A stretch of DNA of 64,000 nucleotides from Faecalibacterium sp. An122 (lineage in GTDB: Bacteria; Bacillota; Clostridia; Oscillospirales; Ruminococcaceae). Below are positions 44,774 through 52,945 of the stretch, in pieces. The DNA lies in contig NZ_NFLL01000002.1 in the NCBI RefSeq assembly GCF_002160895.1, forward strand, positions 62,001 through 126,000, in the 5' to 3' direction. The position numbers were made by a program, and so were the translations under genes. Below the pieces are notes generated by a model that was given only the letters and a program-made list of their open reading frames with translations, had not been told where the DNA came from and searched no databases. The first letter of the stretch is position 1. Each line of letters opens with the position of its first letter.

Positions 44774-44835
44774 CGCCGGGGAATGAAGTTCTCCCCAGGG
44801 CAACCTGAACCGCTTGAACAAGCTGATGACTTCTG
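44774..44835 (+). promoter_or_regulatory. Fluoride (crcB motif) riboswitch aptamer
   Basis: The first stem is GGGGA (44778-44782) with TCCCC (44792-44796), enclosing ATGAAGTT. A small inserted AGG-GCAA-CCT hairpin (44797-44806) follows, then the conserved GAACCGC. The second stem is GCTT/AAGC (44812-44823), followed by the invariant TGATGACTTC. The loop GAAGT (44785-44789) pairs with ACTTC (44829-44833) to form the pseudoknot of the fluoride aptamer. This matches the layout I know from the Thermotoga and Bacillus crcB RNAs. Upstream, ACGTCCCC/GGGGCGT and GGCCCG/CGGGCC form an additional leader stem. The downstream gene class (cation/proton antiporter) is a known fluoride regulon member. Confidence 0.9.
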
Positions 44836-44869
44836 TGATTGCAAGGTCGCAGAAGGCATCGGCTTTTTT
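44822..44869 (+). terminator. Regulatory terminator of the fluoride riboswitch
   Basis: GCTGATGACTTCTGTGA (44822-44838) pairs with TCGCAGAAGGCATCGGC (44847-44863) over 17 positions with one A-G mismatch, followed by TTTTTT (44864-44869). The left arm contains the aptamer's UGAUGACUUC, so pseudoknot and terminator exclude each other and fluoride would switch expression on. Confidence 0.92.
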
Positions 44870-44905
44870 GCGTCCTGTCCCGATTCGATAGGAGGAAACG
44901 ATTTT

Positions 44906-46114
44906 ATGCTCACATCTCTGGCGTTCATTTTCCTGGTGGGGCTGGCTTTGGCGGCGCTGTGCCAGCGTCTGCACCTGCCCCGCATCATCGGGATGCTGTT
45001 CACCGGCATCCTGCTGGGTCCCTATGTGCTGAACGTGCTGGACCCGTCCATCCTGTCCATCTCGGCCGACCTGCGGCAGATGGCTCTGATTATCATTCTG
45101 CTCAAGGCGGGCCTGTCCCTGGACCTGGCCGACCTGAAAAAGGTGGGCCGGCCGGCGGTGATGATGGCCTGCGTCCCGGCCAGCTTTGAGATTTTGGCCT
45201 TCTTTCTGCTGGCCCCGGCCATTCTGGGGGTGAACCGCATCGAGGCCGCCGTCATGGGCGCGGTGCTGGGCGCGGTGTCCCCGGCGGTGGTGGTGCCCCG
45301 GATGGTCCAGCTGATGGACAGCCGCTACGGCACCGGCAAGAGCATCCCTCAGATGGTGCTGGCGGGAGCTTCCTGCGACGACATCTATGTGATCGTCCTC
45401 TTTTCCTCCTTTGTGAGCATGGCCCAGGGCGGCGCGGCCCATGTGATGGACTTTGTGAATATTCCGGTGTCCATTGTGCTGGGGGTGCTGCTGGGCGCTG
45501 CGGCGGGCTGGCTGCTGAGCCAGTTCTTTGAGACCGCTTACGCCCACAAGCACTATGTCCGCAACAGCATGAAGGTGATTGTGGTGCTGGGGGTGTCCTT
45601 TTTGCTGATGGCGGTGGAGACCTGGCTGGAGGGGATTGTGTCGGTGTCGGGCCTGCTGGCGGTGGTCAGCATGGCCTGTGTCCTGAAAATCCGCAGCACC
45701 AGCTTTGTGTCCAAGCGCCTGAGCGAAAAATTCGGCAAGCTGTGGCTGGCCGCTGAGGTGATCCTGTTCGTCCTGGTGGGCGCGTCGGTGGATATCCGCT
45801 ACACCCTCACCGCCGGACCTGCCGCCGTTCGGATGATTCTGGCGGCGCTGGCCTTCCGGTCGGTGGGCGTGGCCCTCTGCGTGGCCGGCACCCAGCTGAC
45901 CTGGAAAGAGCGGCTGTTCTGCATGATCGCCTACCTGCCCAAGGCCACCGTCCAGGCGGCCATCGGCTCGGTGCCCCTGGCCATGGGCCTGCCCTGCGGT
46001 CAGATGGTGCTGTCGGTGGCGGTGCTGGCCATCCTCATCACCGCCCCGCTGGGCGCTCTGGGGATGGACCTGACCTACAGGAAACTCCTGACCAGAGAAC
46101 CCGAGACAACTTGA
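44906..46114 (+). CDS. Cation/proton antiporter (Na+/H+ exchanger family), fluoride-riboswitch controlled
   Basis: Membrane antiporter of 402 residues with about twelve hydrophobic segments of the Na_H_Exchanger fold. It begins LTSLAFIFLVGLALAALCQR and has LPRIIGMLFTGILLGPYVL, ALIIILLKAGLSLDLADLKK and GAVLGAVSPAVVVPRMVQL. It also has ASCDDIYVIVLFSSF, which carries paired aspartates in the expected ion-binding region. The ATG at 44906 has AGGAGG eight bases upstream. Expression is governed by the fluoride riboswitch, so the physiological role is probably tolerance to fluoride or to the acid load of HF entry. Ion selectivity cannot be read from the sequence. Confidence 0.9.
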   Translation: MLTSLAFIFLVGLALAALCQRLHLPRIIGMLFTGILLGPYVLNVLDPSILSISADLRQMALIIILLKAGLSLDLADLKKVGRPAVMMACVPASFEILAFFLLAPAILGVNRIEAAVMGAVLGAVSPAVVVPRMVQLMDSRYGTGKSIPQMVLAGASCDDIYVIVLFSSFVSMAQGGAAHVMDFVNIPVSIVLGVLLGAAAGWLLSQFFETAYAHKHYVRNSMKVIVVLGVSFLLMAVETWLEGIVSVSGLLAVVSMACVLKIRSTSFVSKRLSEKFGKLWLAAEVILFVLVGASVDIRYTLTAGPAAVRMILAALAFRSVGVALCVAGTQLTWKERLFCMIAYLPKATVQAAIGSVPLAMGLPCGQMVLSVAVLAILITAPLGALGMDLTYRKLLTREPETT

Positions 46115-46119
46115 AAAAA

Positions 46120-46154
46120 GCCCCGGCAGCTGGATGGCGCCGGGGCTCTTTTTT
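46120..46154. terminator. Bidirectional terminator between antiporter and SDR genes
   Basis: GCCCCGGC (46120-46127) pairs with GCCGGGGC (46139-46146), followed by TCTTTTTT. The AAAAAA at 46114-46119 provides the T run for the opposite strand. Confidence 0.9.
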
Positions 46155-46158
46155 GAGG

Positions 46159-46842
46159 TTACAGGGTGCCCACCGGCAGGGTGACGCCGTTGATCTTGGC
46201 GGCGTCCTGGCTCAGCAGGAACAGGATGGCCGGCACCACATCGGCGGGGCTGACGGGGCCGGGCTCCCCGGTCTCGGTCTGGAACGGCCCGGCCTGGACG
46301 CAGTTGACGGTGAGGCCGGCGGAGGCGTACTCGTCCGCCAGAGAACGGGCCAGGCCGGTGAGGGCGTTCTGGACCACCGAGGCGGAAGCGGTCTGCCCGG
46401 CGGGAACGCCCGGCAGGGCGCCGCTCAGCTGGAACAGCACCCGGCCGGCGCCGGCGGCAGCCATCCGGGGCAGGAAGGTCTTGCACAGCAGCAGGGCGCT
46501 GTCCAGCTGGACAGCCCGCTCCTCGGCAAAACGCTCCTCGTCAAAGCAGGCGTAAGCGGCGGGAATGGTCCGCAGCCCGGCCAGATGAATCAGATGGGTG
46601 GGGGCGGGGTAGGTATCGGTCAGATCGCTGAGGAATGCCCGTACCGCCAGCGGCTGGGTGAAATCCACGTCGTAGGGGCGGATGAAGCCGGGGCGGGCCT
46701 GGCACAGCCCCGCCAGCCGGGAGAGATCGCCGCAGCCCTGGGCCAGGATCAGATCTCCTTCCGCCAGAGTGGACAACAGCCGCTCCATCAGGGCCAGGCC
46801 CAGGGGAGAGGTGGCGCCGGTTATCAAATAAATGTTGGACAT
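46159..46842 (-). CDS. SDR-fold protein lacking the catalytic YxxxK motif
   Basis: A 227-residue short-chain dehydrogenase/reductase fold. The nucleotide-binding glycine motif LITGATSPLGLALMERLL (residues 6-23), the HLAG strand (NNAG position) and the Ser in FQLSGALPG are present. Where active SDRs have YxxxK, this protein reads GQTASASVVQNALTGLARS, without Tyr or Lys at the right spacing. The C-terminal VNCVQAGPFQTE corresponds to the usual PG motif. It is therefore probably a non-catalytic or altered-chemistry SDR. It is monocistronic on the minus strand with CCAGGAGGG upstream of its ATG. Confidence 0.8.
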   Translation of the reverse strand: MSNIYLITGATSPLGLALMERLLSTLAEGDLILAQGCGDLSRLAGLCQARPGFIRPYDVDFTQPLAVRAFLSDLTDTYPAPTHLIHLAGLRTIPAAYACFDEERFAEERAVQLDSALLLCKTFLPRMAAAGAGRVLFQLSGALPGVPAGQTASASVVQNALTGLARSLADEYASAGLTVNCVQAGPFQTETGEPGPVSPADVVPAILFLLSQDAAKINGVTLPVGTL

Positions 46843-46915
46843 AAAAAGCCCTCCTGGTAAGTTACAAAATTCTTACAAGTCAGTATACCCTAACAGGCGG
46901 GCCGCTGTCAACCGT

Positions 46916-47305
46916 TCAGGCGCCCAGATCTTCCAGCAGGGTCTCCAGCTCCTGGCGGCTCCAGACCAGATACCCCGCCTTGAACCGCAGCGCGTCCTGT
47001 TCGGGCAGCAGGTTGACGTAGATGTCGGTCAGCTCCAGCCGCTGGCGGGGAGTGCCGTCGGCGGTGCAGCTGTACACCGCCAGCCGCCCGCCCTCGTCGC
47101 AGAGATAGTAGCCCTCCTGCTGGGTTTCCTGGGGCACGTCCGCCAGGGAGTTGCCCGCCCGCAGGCTGGGGGTGCTGCTGGAGGAGGACGAGCTGGGGGA
47201 AACCGAAGAAGCGGACCGGGGCGGCATGGTGGCCATCCAGTACAGGCTGAAGACGATGGTGAAGGCACACAGGCCATAATAGAGATAATACCAAAGTTTA
47301 CGCAT
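46916..47305 (-). CDS. Membrane-anchored protein with BofC C-terminal-like domain
   Basis: A 129-residue protein with one N-terminal membrane segment (LWYYLYYGLCAFTIVFSLYW), a Ser-rich linker of about 25 residues and a small extracytoplasmic domain. That domain (EGYYLCDEGGRLAVYSC, then IYVNLLPEQDALRFKAG and QELETLLEDLG) follows the pattern of the BofC C-terminal domain family in Clostridia. BofC in Bacillus inhibits the SpoIVB protease during sporulation, but these short clostridial homologues have no assigned role. The start at 47305 has AAGGAGC upstream; a longer frame start lacks a ribosome binding site. Confidence 0.72.
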   Translation of the reverse strand: MRKLWYYLYYGLCAFTIVFSLYWMATMPPRSASSVSPSSSSSSSTPSLRAGNSLADVPQETQQEGYYLCDEGGRLAVYSCTADGTPRQRLELTDIYVNLLPEQDALRFKAGYLVWSRQELETLLEDLGA

Positions 47306-47408
47306 AAAAGCCGGGCTCCTTTCGGCGATAGTATGGGCAAAAGGGGCCCATTTCACACAATAGATGCCAAATTTCACAGCGGGGTGCTGTACTTTCACCG
47401 GATAAGTG

Positions 47409-47417
47409 TGTTATAAT
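47409..47417 (+). promoter_or_regulatory. Extended -10 promoter of the class A PBP
   Basis: TGTTATAAT, a TGn extended -10 with perfect TATAAT, about 135 bases upstream of the ATG. No clear -35 is seen. Confidence 0.65.
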
Positions 47418-47551
47418 AACACGCAGGACTGTGCGCCGCCAGGCATGGACGGCGGCCGCAGAAAACGCCGAAGATCATCCCTCTGCCGCCGGGCGGCAGA
47501 CGGGGAACAGATAACCGGAACAATCCGGATAAGGAGGCAATTTGCATCGCT

Positions 47552-50089
47552 ATGAATGAAATGAGGCGCATTCACCGCAGCGACAGCACGGGCAGCGGCA
47601 GCCACAGCGCCGCGTCGGGCTCGGGCCGCCGGGTGGTCAACACCACCCACAGCCGCAAAGAGTCTGCACAATCCGCGCCGTCGGGCAGCGGGCGGCCCCC
47701 CCGTGAGCCGGGTGACCCCCAGCGGGGCCGCGGGCCCAAAAAGCAAAAGAAAGGCCATCCCATCCTGCGGGGTGTGATGCGGGTCATCGCCACCCTGTTC
47801 TGCCTGGGCATCATGGCCGGGTGTGCCCTGGCGGTCTGCCTGGTCTTTTATGTGGTGCAGGCCACCGCCAACGACGGCGACCTGCTCAACCTGGACAACA
47901 TCGAGCTGAGCCAGTCCAGCGTGGTGATGGCCACCGACCCCGATACCGGGGAACAGATCGAGTACGCCACCCTGCGCTCCAGCAACAGCCACCGGATGTG
48001 GGTGGATCTGGAACAGATCCCCACCTACCTCCAGTACGCCTTCATCTGCACCGAGGACAAGGACTTCTACAGTGAGCCCGGCTTCAACCTCAAGCGGACG
48101 GTGGGCGCCATGATCAACGAGTATATCATCCCCATCTACAGCTCCAAACAGGGCGCGTCCACCATCGAGCAGCAGCTCATCAAGAACCTGACCGATGATG
48201 ACAGCGCCAGCGGCATCGAGGGCGCCCTGCGCAAGGTGCGCGAGATTTACCGCGCCTATACCCTCTACCGAAACTACTCCAAGGAGACCATTCTGGAGGC
48301 GTACCTCAACACCATCAGCTTCACCGGCACCATCCAGGGCGTCCAGACGGCGGCTCTGGAATATTTCAACAAGGATGTCAGCCAGCTGACTCTGTGGGAG
48401 TGCGCCACCATCGCCTCCATCACCAAGAACCCCACCAACTACAACCCCTACACCAACCCCGAGAACCTGATCAACCGCCGGAATTTCATCCTTTATAATA
48501 TGTGGGATCAGGGGGTCATCTCGGAGGACGTCTACCGCGAGGCCATCGCCCAGCCCCTGGTGCTGGCGGAGGAGGACGCCTCCAAGACCACAGCCACCAA
48601 CAACTCCTACTTCACCGACGCCCTGTTTGAGGAAGTGGTGGAGGACATCATGGAGAAGGAGGGCATCACCGAGGCGGCCGCCCAGCAGATGCTGTACACC
48701 GGCGGTTTCACCATCGAGGCCACCGTCAATCCCAAGATCCAGACCCAGATGGAAGAGCTGATGCTCAACACTGGCGACGCCTACTTCCCGGCGGGCTGGC
48801 ATGAGGAGCCGGTGTCCTCCCTGTCGGAGGACGACACCCCCGTCTACAACGCCGACGGCACCCTCAAGACCACCACCGCCGAGGACGGCACCGTCACCTA
48901 CTACCGCAACGTCCGCACCCAGGCGGCCATGGTTATGCTGGATTACGACGGCAACGTGGTGGCCATGGTGGGCGGCCTGGGCGAAAAGACCCGGGACCTG
49001 ACCCTGAACCGCGCCTACAGCGTCACCCGCCAGACCGGTTCGTCCATCAAGCCCATCGGCGCCTACGCCCTGGGCATCGAGTATGGCCTGGTCAACTGGT
49101 CCACCATGCTCAACAACTCGCCCCTCTACCTCAAGAGCGACATGGTCATCCGTGACGACGACTACTGCCGCCGGAACGGCCTGTCCGGCCTGTCCGACCA
49201 GGCTCTGCGGGCTTACCCCAACGCATGGCGCAGCTGGCCCCAGAACTACGGCGGCAACTACGGCGACAACCAGGATGTTCCCCTGTGGAACGGTCTGGCC
49301 CGCTCCCTGAACACCATCGCCGTCCGTGTGGGCGACCTGGTGGGCGCCAGCACCATCTTCAACTTCGTCTATAACACCCTCCAGCTGGATACCCTGGACC
49401 CGGTCAACGACGTCGGCCTGGCCCCCATGGTCATGGGCAGCCAGACCCACGGCGTCACGCCGCTGGCTCTGGCGGCGGCCTTCCAGATCTTCTACGACGG
49501 CCAGTACACCACACCGCACCTGTACAGCCGGGTTCTGGACCGGGACGGCAACATCTATCTGGAGAACAACGCCACCAGCTACCAGGCTCTGACCCCCCAG
49601 ACCGCCACCATCATGAACCAGCTGCTGCAGAACGTCCTGTACAGCAGCGTCGGTACCGCAGCCGGCCGCTATCCCACCACCGGCGGAATGCGCTCCTTCG
49701 GTAAGACCGGTACCACCACCGATGAAAAGGACCTGTGGTTTGTGGGCGGCACCCCCTACTACGTCACCGCCGTCTGGTGGGGCTATGACTCCCCCTACGA
49801 CATGACCAAGACCCTGGGCAGCCAGGCCAAGACCCGCACCTGCGTCGAGGCCTGGAAGGCGCTCATGAACGAGGTCCAGGAAGGCTACGCCTACAAGGAA
49901 TTCCCGGTGGCCGACGGCGTGGTCCAGCGGTCCTACTGCACCCAGAGCGGCCTGCTGGCCGCTTCGGGCTGTCCCAGCACCGCGGTCGGTTACTACAAGG
50001 CCGATGACCTGCCCGCCACCTGCAACTACGACCACAGCGGCGGCGTCGTGCCTGCATCGGTGGACACCGAGGGCGTGGATACCGACTGA
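47552..50089 (+). CDS. Class A penicillin-binding protein (transglycosylase/transpeptidase)
   Basis: Bifunctional peptidoglycan synthase of 845 residues. It has a basic, Ser/Gly-rich cytoplasmic tail (about 1-72), one membrane anchor (VIATLFCLGIMAGCALAVCL) and a GT51 domain with FICTEDKDFYSEPGFNLKR (catalytic Glu) and GASTIEQQLIKNL. The transpeptidase domain has the nucleophile Ser in TGSSIKPIGAY, the SLN triad in ARSLNTIAVR and the GKTGTTTDEKDLWFVGG box. AAGGAGG lies upstream of the ATG. The protein ends with a short acidic tail after a Cys-containing segment (YCTQSGLLAASGCPS). Function is well supported. Confidence 0.94.
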   Translation: MNEMRRIHRSDSTGSGSHSAASGSGRRVVNTTHSRKESAQSAPSGSGRPPREPGDPQRGRGPKKQKKGHPILRGVMRVIATLFCLGIMAGCALAVCLVFYVVQATANDGDLLNLDNIELSQSSVVMATDPDTGEQIEYATLRSSNSHRMWVDLEQIPTYLQYAFICTEDKDFYSEPGFNLKRTVGAMINEYIIPIYSSKQGASTIEQQLIKNLTDDDSASGIEGALRKVREIYRAYTLYRNYSKETILEAYLNTISFTGTIQGVQTAALEYFNKDVSQLTLWECATIASITKNPTNYNPYTNPENLINRRNFILYNMWDQGVISEDVYREAIAQPLVLAEEDASKTTATNNSYFTDALFEEVVEDIMEKEGITEAAAQQMLYTGGFTIEATVNPKIQTQMEELMLNTGDAYFPAGWHEEPVSSLSEDDTPVYNADGTLKTTTAEDGTVTYYRNVRTQAAMVMLDYDGNVVAMVGGLGEKTRDLTLNRAYSVTRQTGSSIKPIGAYALGIEYGLVNWSTMLNNSPLYLKSDMVIRDDDYCRRNGLSGLSDQALRAYPNAWRSWPQNYGGNYGDNQDVPLWNGLARSLNTIAVRVGDLVGASTIFNFVYNTLQLDTLDPVNDVGLAPMVMGSQTHGVTPLALAAAFQIFYDGQYTTPHLYSRVLDRDGNIYLENNATSYQALTPQTATIMNQLLQNVLYSSVGTAAGRYPTTGGMRSFGKTGTTTDEKDLWFVGGTPYYVTAVWWGYDSPYDMTKTLGSQAKTRTCVEAWKALMNEVQEGYAYKEFPVADGVVQRSYCTQSGLLAASGCPSTAVGYYKADDLPATCNYDHSGGVVPASVDTEGVDTD

Positions 50090-50118
50090 TTCGGGGCAAT
50101 TCGGACACCTAAACCGTG

Positions 50119-50132
50119 TTCACTCAAGTGAA
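50119..50132. promoter_or_regulatory. Perfect 14-bp palindrome upstream of the threonine/lysine operon
   Basis: TTCACTCAAGTGAA reads the same on both strands. It lies about 35 bases upstream of the -35 of the operon promoter. It could be an operator; no regulator gene is adjacent. Confidence 0.4.
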
Positions 50133-50154
50133 AACTGGCGATTCTGCCAAAAAC

Positions 50155-50189
50155 GCATCCGTCCTCTTGCATTGCAGGGGGGCGGATGC
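50155..50189 (+). terminator. Hairpin downstream of the PBP gene overlapping the next promoter
   Basis: GCATCCG (50155-50161) pairs with CGGATGC (50183-50189) with further G-C pairs inside, followed by TATTATATTT. It may end PBP transcription, but the T run is interrupted and the same bases form the -35 to -10 spacer of the next promoter. Confidence 0.5.
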
Positions 50190-50195
50190 TATTAT
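50167..50195 (+). promoter_or_regulatory. Promoter of the ACT-hom-thrB-lysC operon
   Basis: TTGCAT (50167-50172), a 17-base spacer and TATTAT (50190-50195), about 40 bases before the ACT gene. Confidence 0.65.
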
Positions 50196-50234
50196 ATTTC
50201 CTGCAAGAACAGTTGTGCTTGAGAGGTGAACAGA

Positions 50235-50666
50235 TTGGAGCGCCGATTTTATCTTGTAGACGCGCAGGTGCTGCCGGAGGTTTTTCTGAAGGTGATCCGC
50301 GCCAAAGAGTTGCTGGCCAGCGGCCAGGCCCGGAATATTTCCGCGGCCACCCGCAGCGTGGGGCTATCCCGCAGCGCATTTTATAAGTACAAAGACTGCA
50401 TTTTCGACTCAGAGAACGGGCGGGAGCTCATCACCGTGATGGCCACCCTCCGGGACGAGACCGGTGCTCTGCAGAGCCTGCTGGCCGGCATCAGCAGCGC
50501 CGGGGCCAGCATCGTCACCATCAACCAGGCCACCCCCGAGAACGGGACGGCCCAGGTGGCGGTGACCATCCGCACCGACACCATGCAGATGACCCCCGAC
50601 GAGCTGGCCGCCATGCTGGGCCGCCAGAGCACCGTGGTCGGGGTCCGGCTGGGCTACGACGTCTGA
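50235..50666 (+). CDS. ACT domain protein, PheB/UPF0735 family
   Basis: A 143-residue protein with an N-terminal helical part (RRFYLVDAQVLPEVFLKVIR then AKELLASG, and VGLSRSAFYKYKDCIF) and a C-terminal ACT domain (VMATLRDETGALQSLLAGIS). ACT domains bind amino acids; members of this family are commonly found beside phenylalanine or threonine biosynthesis genes, which suggests a regulatory role. I chose the TTG at 50235, giving the family start MERRFYLV with GAGAGGTG seven bases upstream. A GTG nine bases earlier is too close to that site. It leads the hom-thrB-lysC operon. Confidence 0.87.
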   Translation: MERRFYLVDAQVLPEVFLKVIRAKELLASGQARNISAATRSVGLSRSAFYKYKDCIFDSENGRELITVMATLRDETGALQSLLAGISSAGASIVTINQATPENGTAQVAVTIRTDTMQMTPDELAAMLGRQSTVVGVRLGYDV

Positions 50667-50702
50667 GCCGCAAAACAGAAGGATAGGAGCGAGGGCAAGA
50701 CT

Positions 50703-51938
50703 ATGGCTAAGATTGCAATTTTAGGGTTCGGCACTGTGGGCAGCGGCGTGTATGAGGTTTTGAACCGCAACGCCGCCAGCGTGGCCCGCCGGGCCGGCGA
50801 GCCGGTGGAGGTCAAGTACATTCTGGATGTGCGGGATTTCTCGGACCGTCCCGACGCGGCCCTGTTTGTCAAGAACATCGACGTCATTCTGGCAGACCCC
50901 GAGGTCAAGGTGGTGGTGGAAACCATCGGCGGCACCCGCTTCGCCTATCCCTATGTGAAGCAGGCCCTGGAGAGCGGCCGCAGCGTCTGTACCTCCAACA
51001 AGGAGATGGTGGCCACCTATGGCGCCGAGCTGCTGGCCCTGGCCAAGAGCCATAACTGCGCCTTCCTGTTTGAGGCTTCGGTGGGCGGCGGCACCCCCAT
51101 CATCACCCCCATGCACCAGTGCCTGGCCGCCAACGTCATCACCGAGGTGGAGGGCATCGTCAACGGCACCACCAACTTTATGCTCACCAAGATGGCCCGG
51201 GAGAATATGGGCTTTGATGAGGCCCTCAAGATCGCCCAGCAGCTGGGCTATGCCGAGACCAAGGACCCCAGCGACGACGTGGACGGCCGCGACGCCTGCC
51301 GCAAGATCGCGATTCTGTCCTCGCTGGTCTGCGGGCATCACGTCTACCCCCAGAACATCCCCACCCGCGGCATCCGTGACGTGACGGTGGAGGATATCCA
51401 GGCCGCCGACAAGCTGGGCTGCGTCATCAAGCTCATCGCCTGGATGAAGCTGCTGCCCGGCGGCGGTGTGGCCGCCGGCGTGGAGCCCTGCCTGGTGCCC
51501 AAGGTCAACCAGCTGGCCGGCGTGGACGACGTGTTCAACGCCGTCAAGGTCAAGGGCGATATGCTGGGCGACGTGGTCTTTTACGGCAAGGGCGCCGGCA
51601 AGCTTCCTACCGCCAGCGCGGTGGTGGCCGACGTGGTGGACGCCCTGAAACACGGGGTCCAGATGCACGACAGCCTTTTCTGGCAGCCCGCCCAGCCGGC
51701 GGAGGGGATGCTCACCGACCCCGCCCCCGCGGCATACTATGTGCGTGTGGAGGGGGCCGCGCCGGCGGTGGTGGAAGCCATTTACGGCAAGGGCCGTCTG
51801 GTGGCGGAACACTTCGACGGCTGCGCCTACCTGGTTGAGAAGGCGGACGCCTCCGCCCTGGAGGAAGCAGCCCGGAAGATCGGCGCCGTGGGCGGCAGCG
51901 TCAAGCTGGTGCTCCGCCGCCTGCCCGAGGAAGAATAA
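50703..51938 (+). CDS. hom: Homoserine dehydrogenase Hom
   Basis: Reduces aspartate semialdehyde to homoserine for threonine and methionine. The 411-residue protein has the NAD(P)-binding AILGFGTVGSGVYEVLNRN (residues 4-22), TSNKEMVATYGAELLALAK, the substrate region VEGIVNGTTNFMLTKM, and LGYAETKDPSDDVDGRDAC (about 180-198) with the catalytic acidic residues. The C-terminal 75 residues fit an ACT domain for threonine feedback (YYVRVEGAAPAVVEAIYGKG). It lies between the ACT gene and thrB in the operon. Confidence 0.96.
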   Translation: MAKIAILGFGTVGSGVYEVLNRNAASVARRAGEPVEVKYILDVRDFSDRPDAALFVKNIDVILADPEVKVVVETIGGTRFAYPYVKQALESGRSVCTSNKEMVATYGAELLALAKSHNCAFLFEASVGGGTPIITPMHQCLAANVITEVEGIVNGTTNFMLTKMARENMGFDEALKIAQQLGYAETKDPSDDVDGRDACRKIAILSSLVCGHHVYPQNIPTRGIRDVTVEDIQAADKLGCVIKLIAWMKLLPGGGVAAGVEPCLVPKVNQLAGVDDVFNAVKVKGDMLGDVVFYGKGAGKLPTASAVVADVVDALKHGVQMHDSLFWQPAQPAEGMLTDPAPAAYYVRVEGAAPAVVEAIYGKGRLVAEHFDGCAYLVEKADASALEEAARKIGAVGGSVKLVLRRLPEEE

Positions 51939-51956
51939 AGAGGGGAGAGACGGAAG

Positions 51957-52862
51957 ATGAAAATTAAGGTATCCGTCCCGGCCACCAGCGCCAACGTGGG
52001 CTCGGGCTTCGACGCCCTGGGCCTGGCCGTGACCCTGTACAATACCGCAACCTTTGAGGAGAGCGACAAACTGGATATTTCGGCGGCAGACGGCACCCGC
52101 ATCCCCCGCAACGAGTCCAACCTGATCTATCGCTCGGCCAAGAGCCTGTTTGACCGGGTGGGCAAAAAGATGCCGCCCCTCAAGATCGTCCAGACCAACC
52201 CCATCCCCATGGCCCGGGGCCTGGGCTCCTCGTCGGCCTGCATCATCGCGGGCCTGCTGGGCGCCAACCGGATGCTGGGGGATGTGCTCAACACCCAGGA
52301 ACTGCTGACCCTGGCCACCGCCATCGAGGGCCACCCCGACAACGTGGCCCCGGCTCTGCTGGGCGGCCTGACCTCCAGCGTCTTTGAGGATGGGCAGGTC
52401 TATTCGGTCAAGCGGGATGTGGACCCCAGCCTCTGCTTTGCGGCCATCGTGCCCGACTACAAGCTGCTGACCGAGGCGGCCCGGGCGGCTCTGCCGGCCC
52501 AGGTGCCCCACAAGGATGCGGTCTATAACCTGTCCCGGGCGGCGCTGCTGCCGGCGGCCTTCTGCGACGGGCGGCACGATCTGCTCCCCATCGCCACCGG
52601 CGACCGCCTCCACCAGCCCTACCGCATCCCCCTGATGCCGGGGTCCAAAGAGGTCTTTGCCCTGGCCAAAGAGTGCGGAGCTCTGGCTGTTTATGTCTCG
52701 GGCGCAGGCAGCACCGTCATGGCGGTGGCCGAGCGCAGCGGGGCGGAGAAGTTCTACGCCGGTCTGGAGCAGGGCCTGGAGGCTCTGGAAGGGCTGGACG
52801 GATGTGAAGCATTTACACTGCTGCGCCTGGACGCGGACAACACCGGCGCGACAGTTGAATGA
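51957..52862 (+). CDS. thrB: Homoserine kinase ThrB
   Basis: GHMP-family kinase that makes O-phosphohomoserine. The 301-residue protein begins with VSVPATSANVGSGFDALGLA (residues 4-23) and has the ATP-binding loop PMARGLGSSSACIIAGLLGA (about 83-102). The C-terminal motif is YVSGAGSTVMAVAE. It starts 18 bases after hom with GGGGAGAG upstream. Threonine synthase (thrC) is not in the window, so the pathway is completed elsewhere. Confidence 0.96.
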   Translation: MKIKVSVPATSANVGSGFDALGLAVTLYNTATFEESDKLDISAADGTRIPRNESNLIYRSAKSLFDRVGKKMPPLKIVQTNPIPMARGLGSSSACIIAGLLGANRMLGDVLNTQELLTLATAIEGHPDNVAPALLGGLTSSVFEDGQVYSVKRDVDPSLCFAAIVPDYKLLTEAARAALPAQVPHKDAVYNLSRAALLPAAFCDGRHDLLPIATGDRLHQPYRIPLMPGSKEVFALAKECGALAVYVSGAGSTVMAVAERSGAEKFYAGLEQGLEALEGLDGCEAFTLLRLDADNTGATVE

Positions 52863-52945
52863 CAGAGGGAAAAGGGAAGAACCAAAACCATTTGGGGATG
52901 AACGCCCACTGTTGACAGAGGAAGAAAAAGAGGAGAGTGACAAGT

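Noticed and set aside
50090-50234. T-box or lysine riboswitch before the threonine/lysine operon
   Set aside because: The leader after the promoter is only about 40 bases and lacks T-box or lysine-aptamer conserved sequence.
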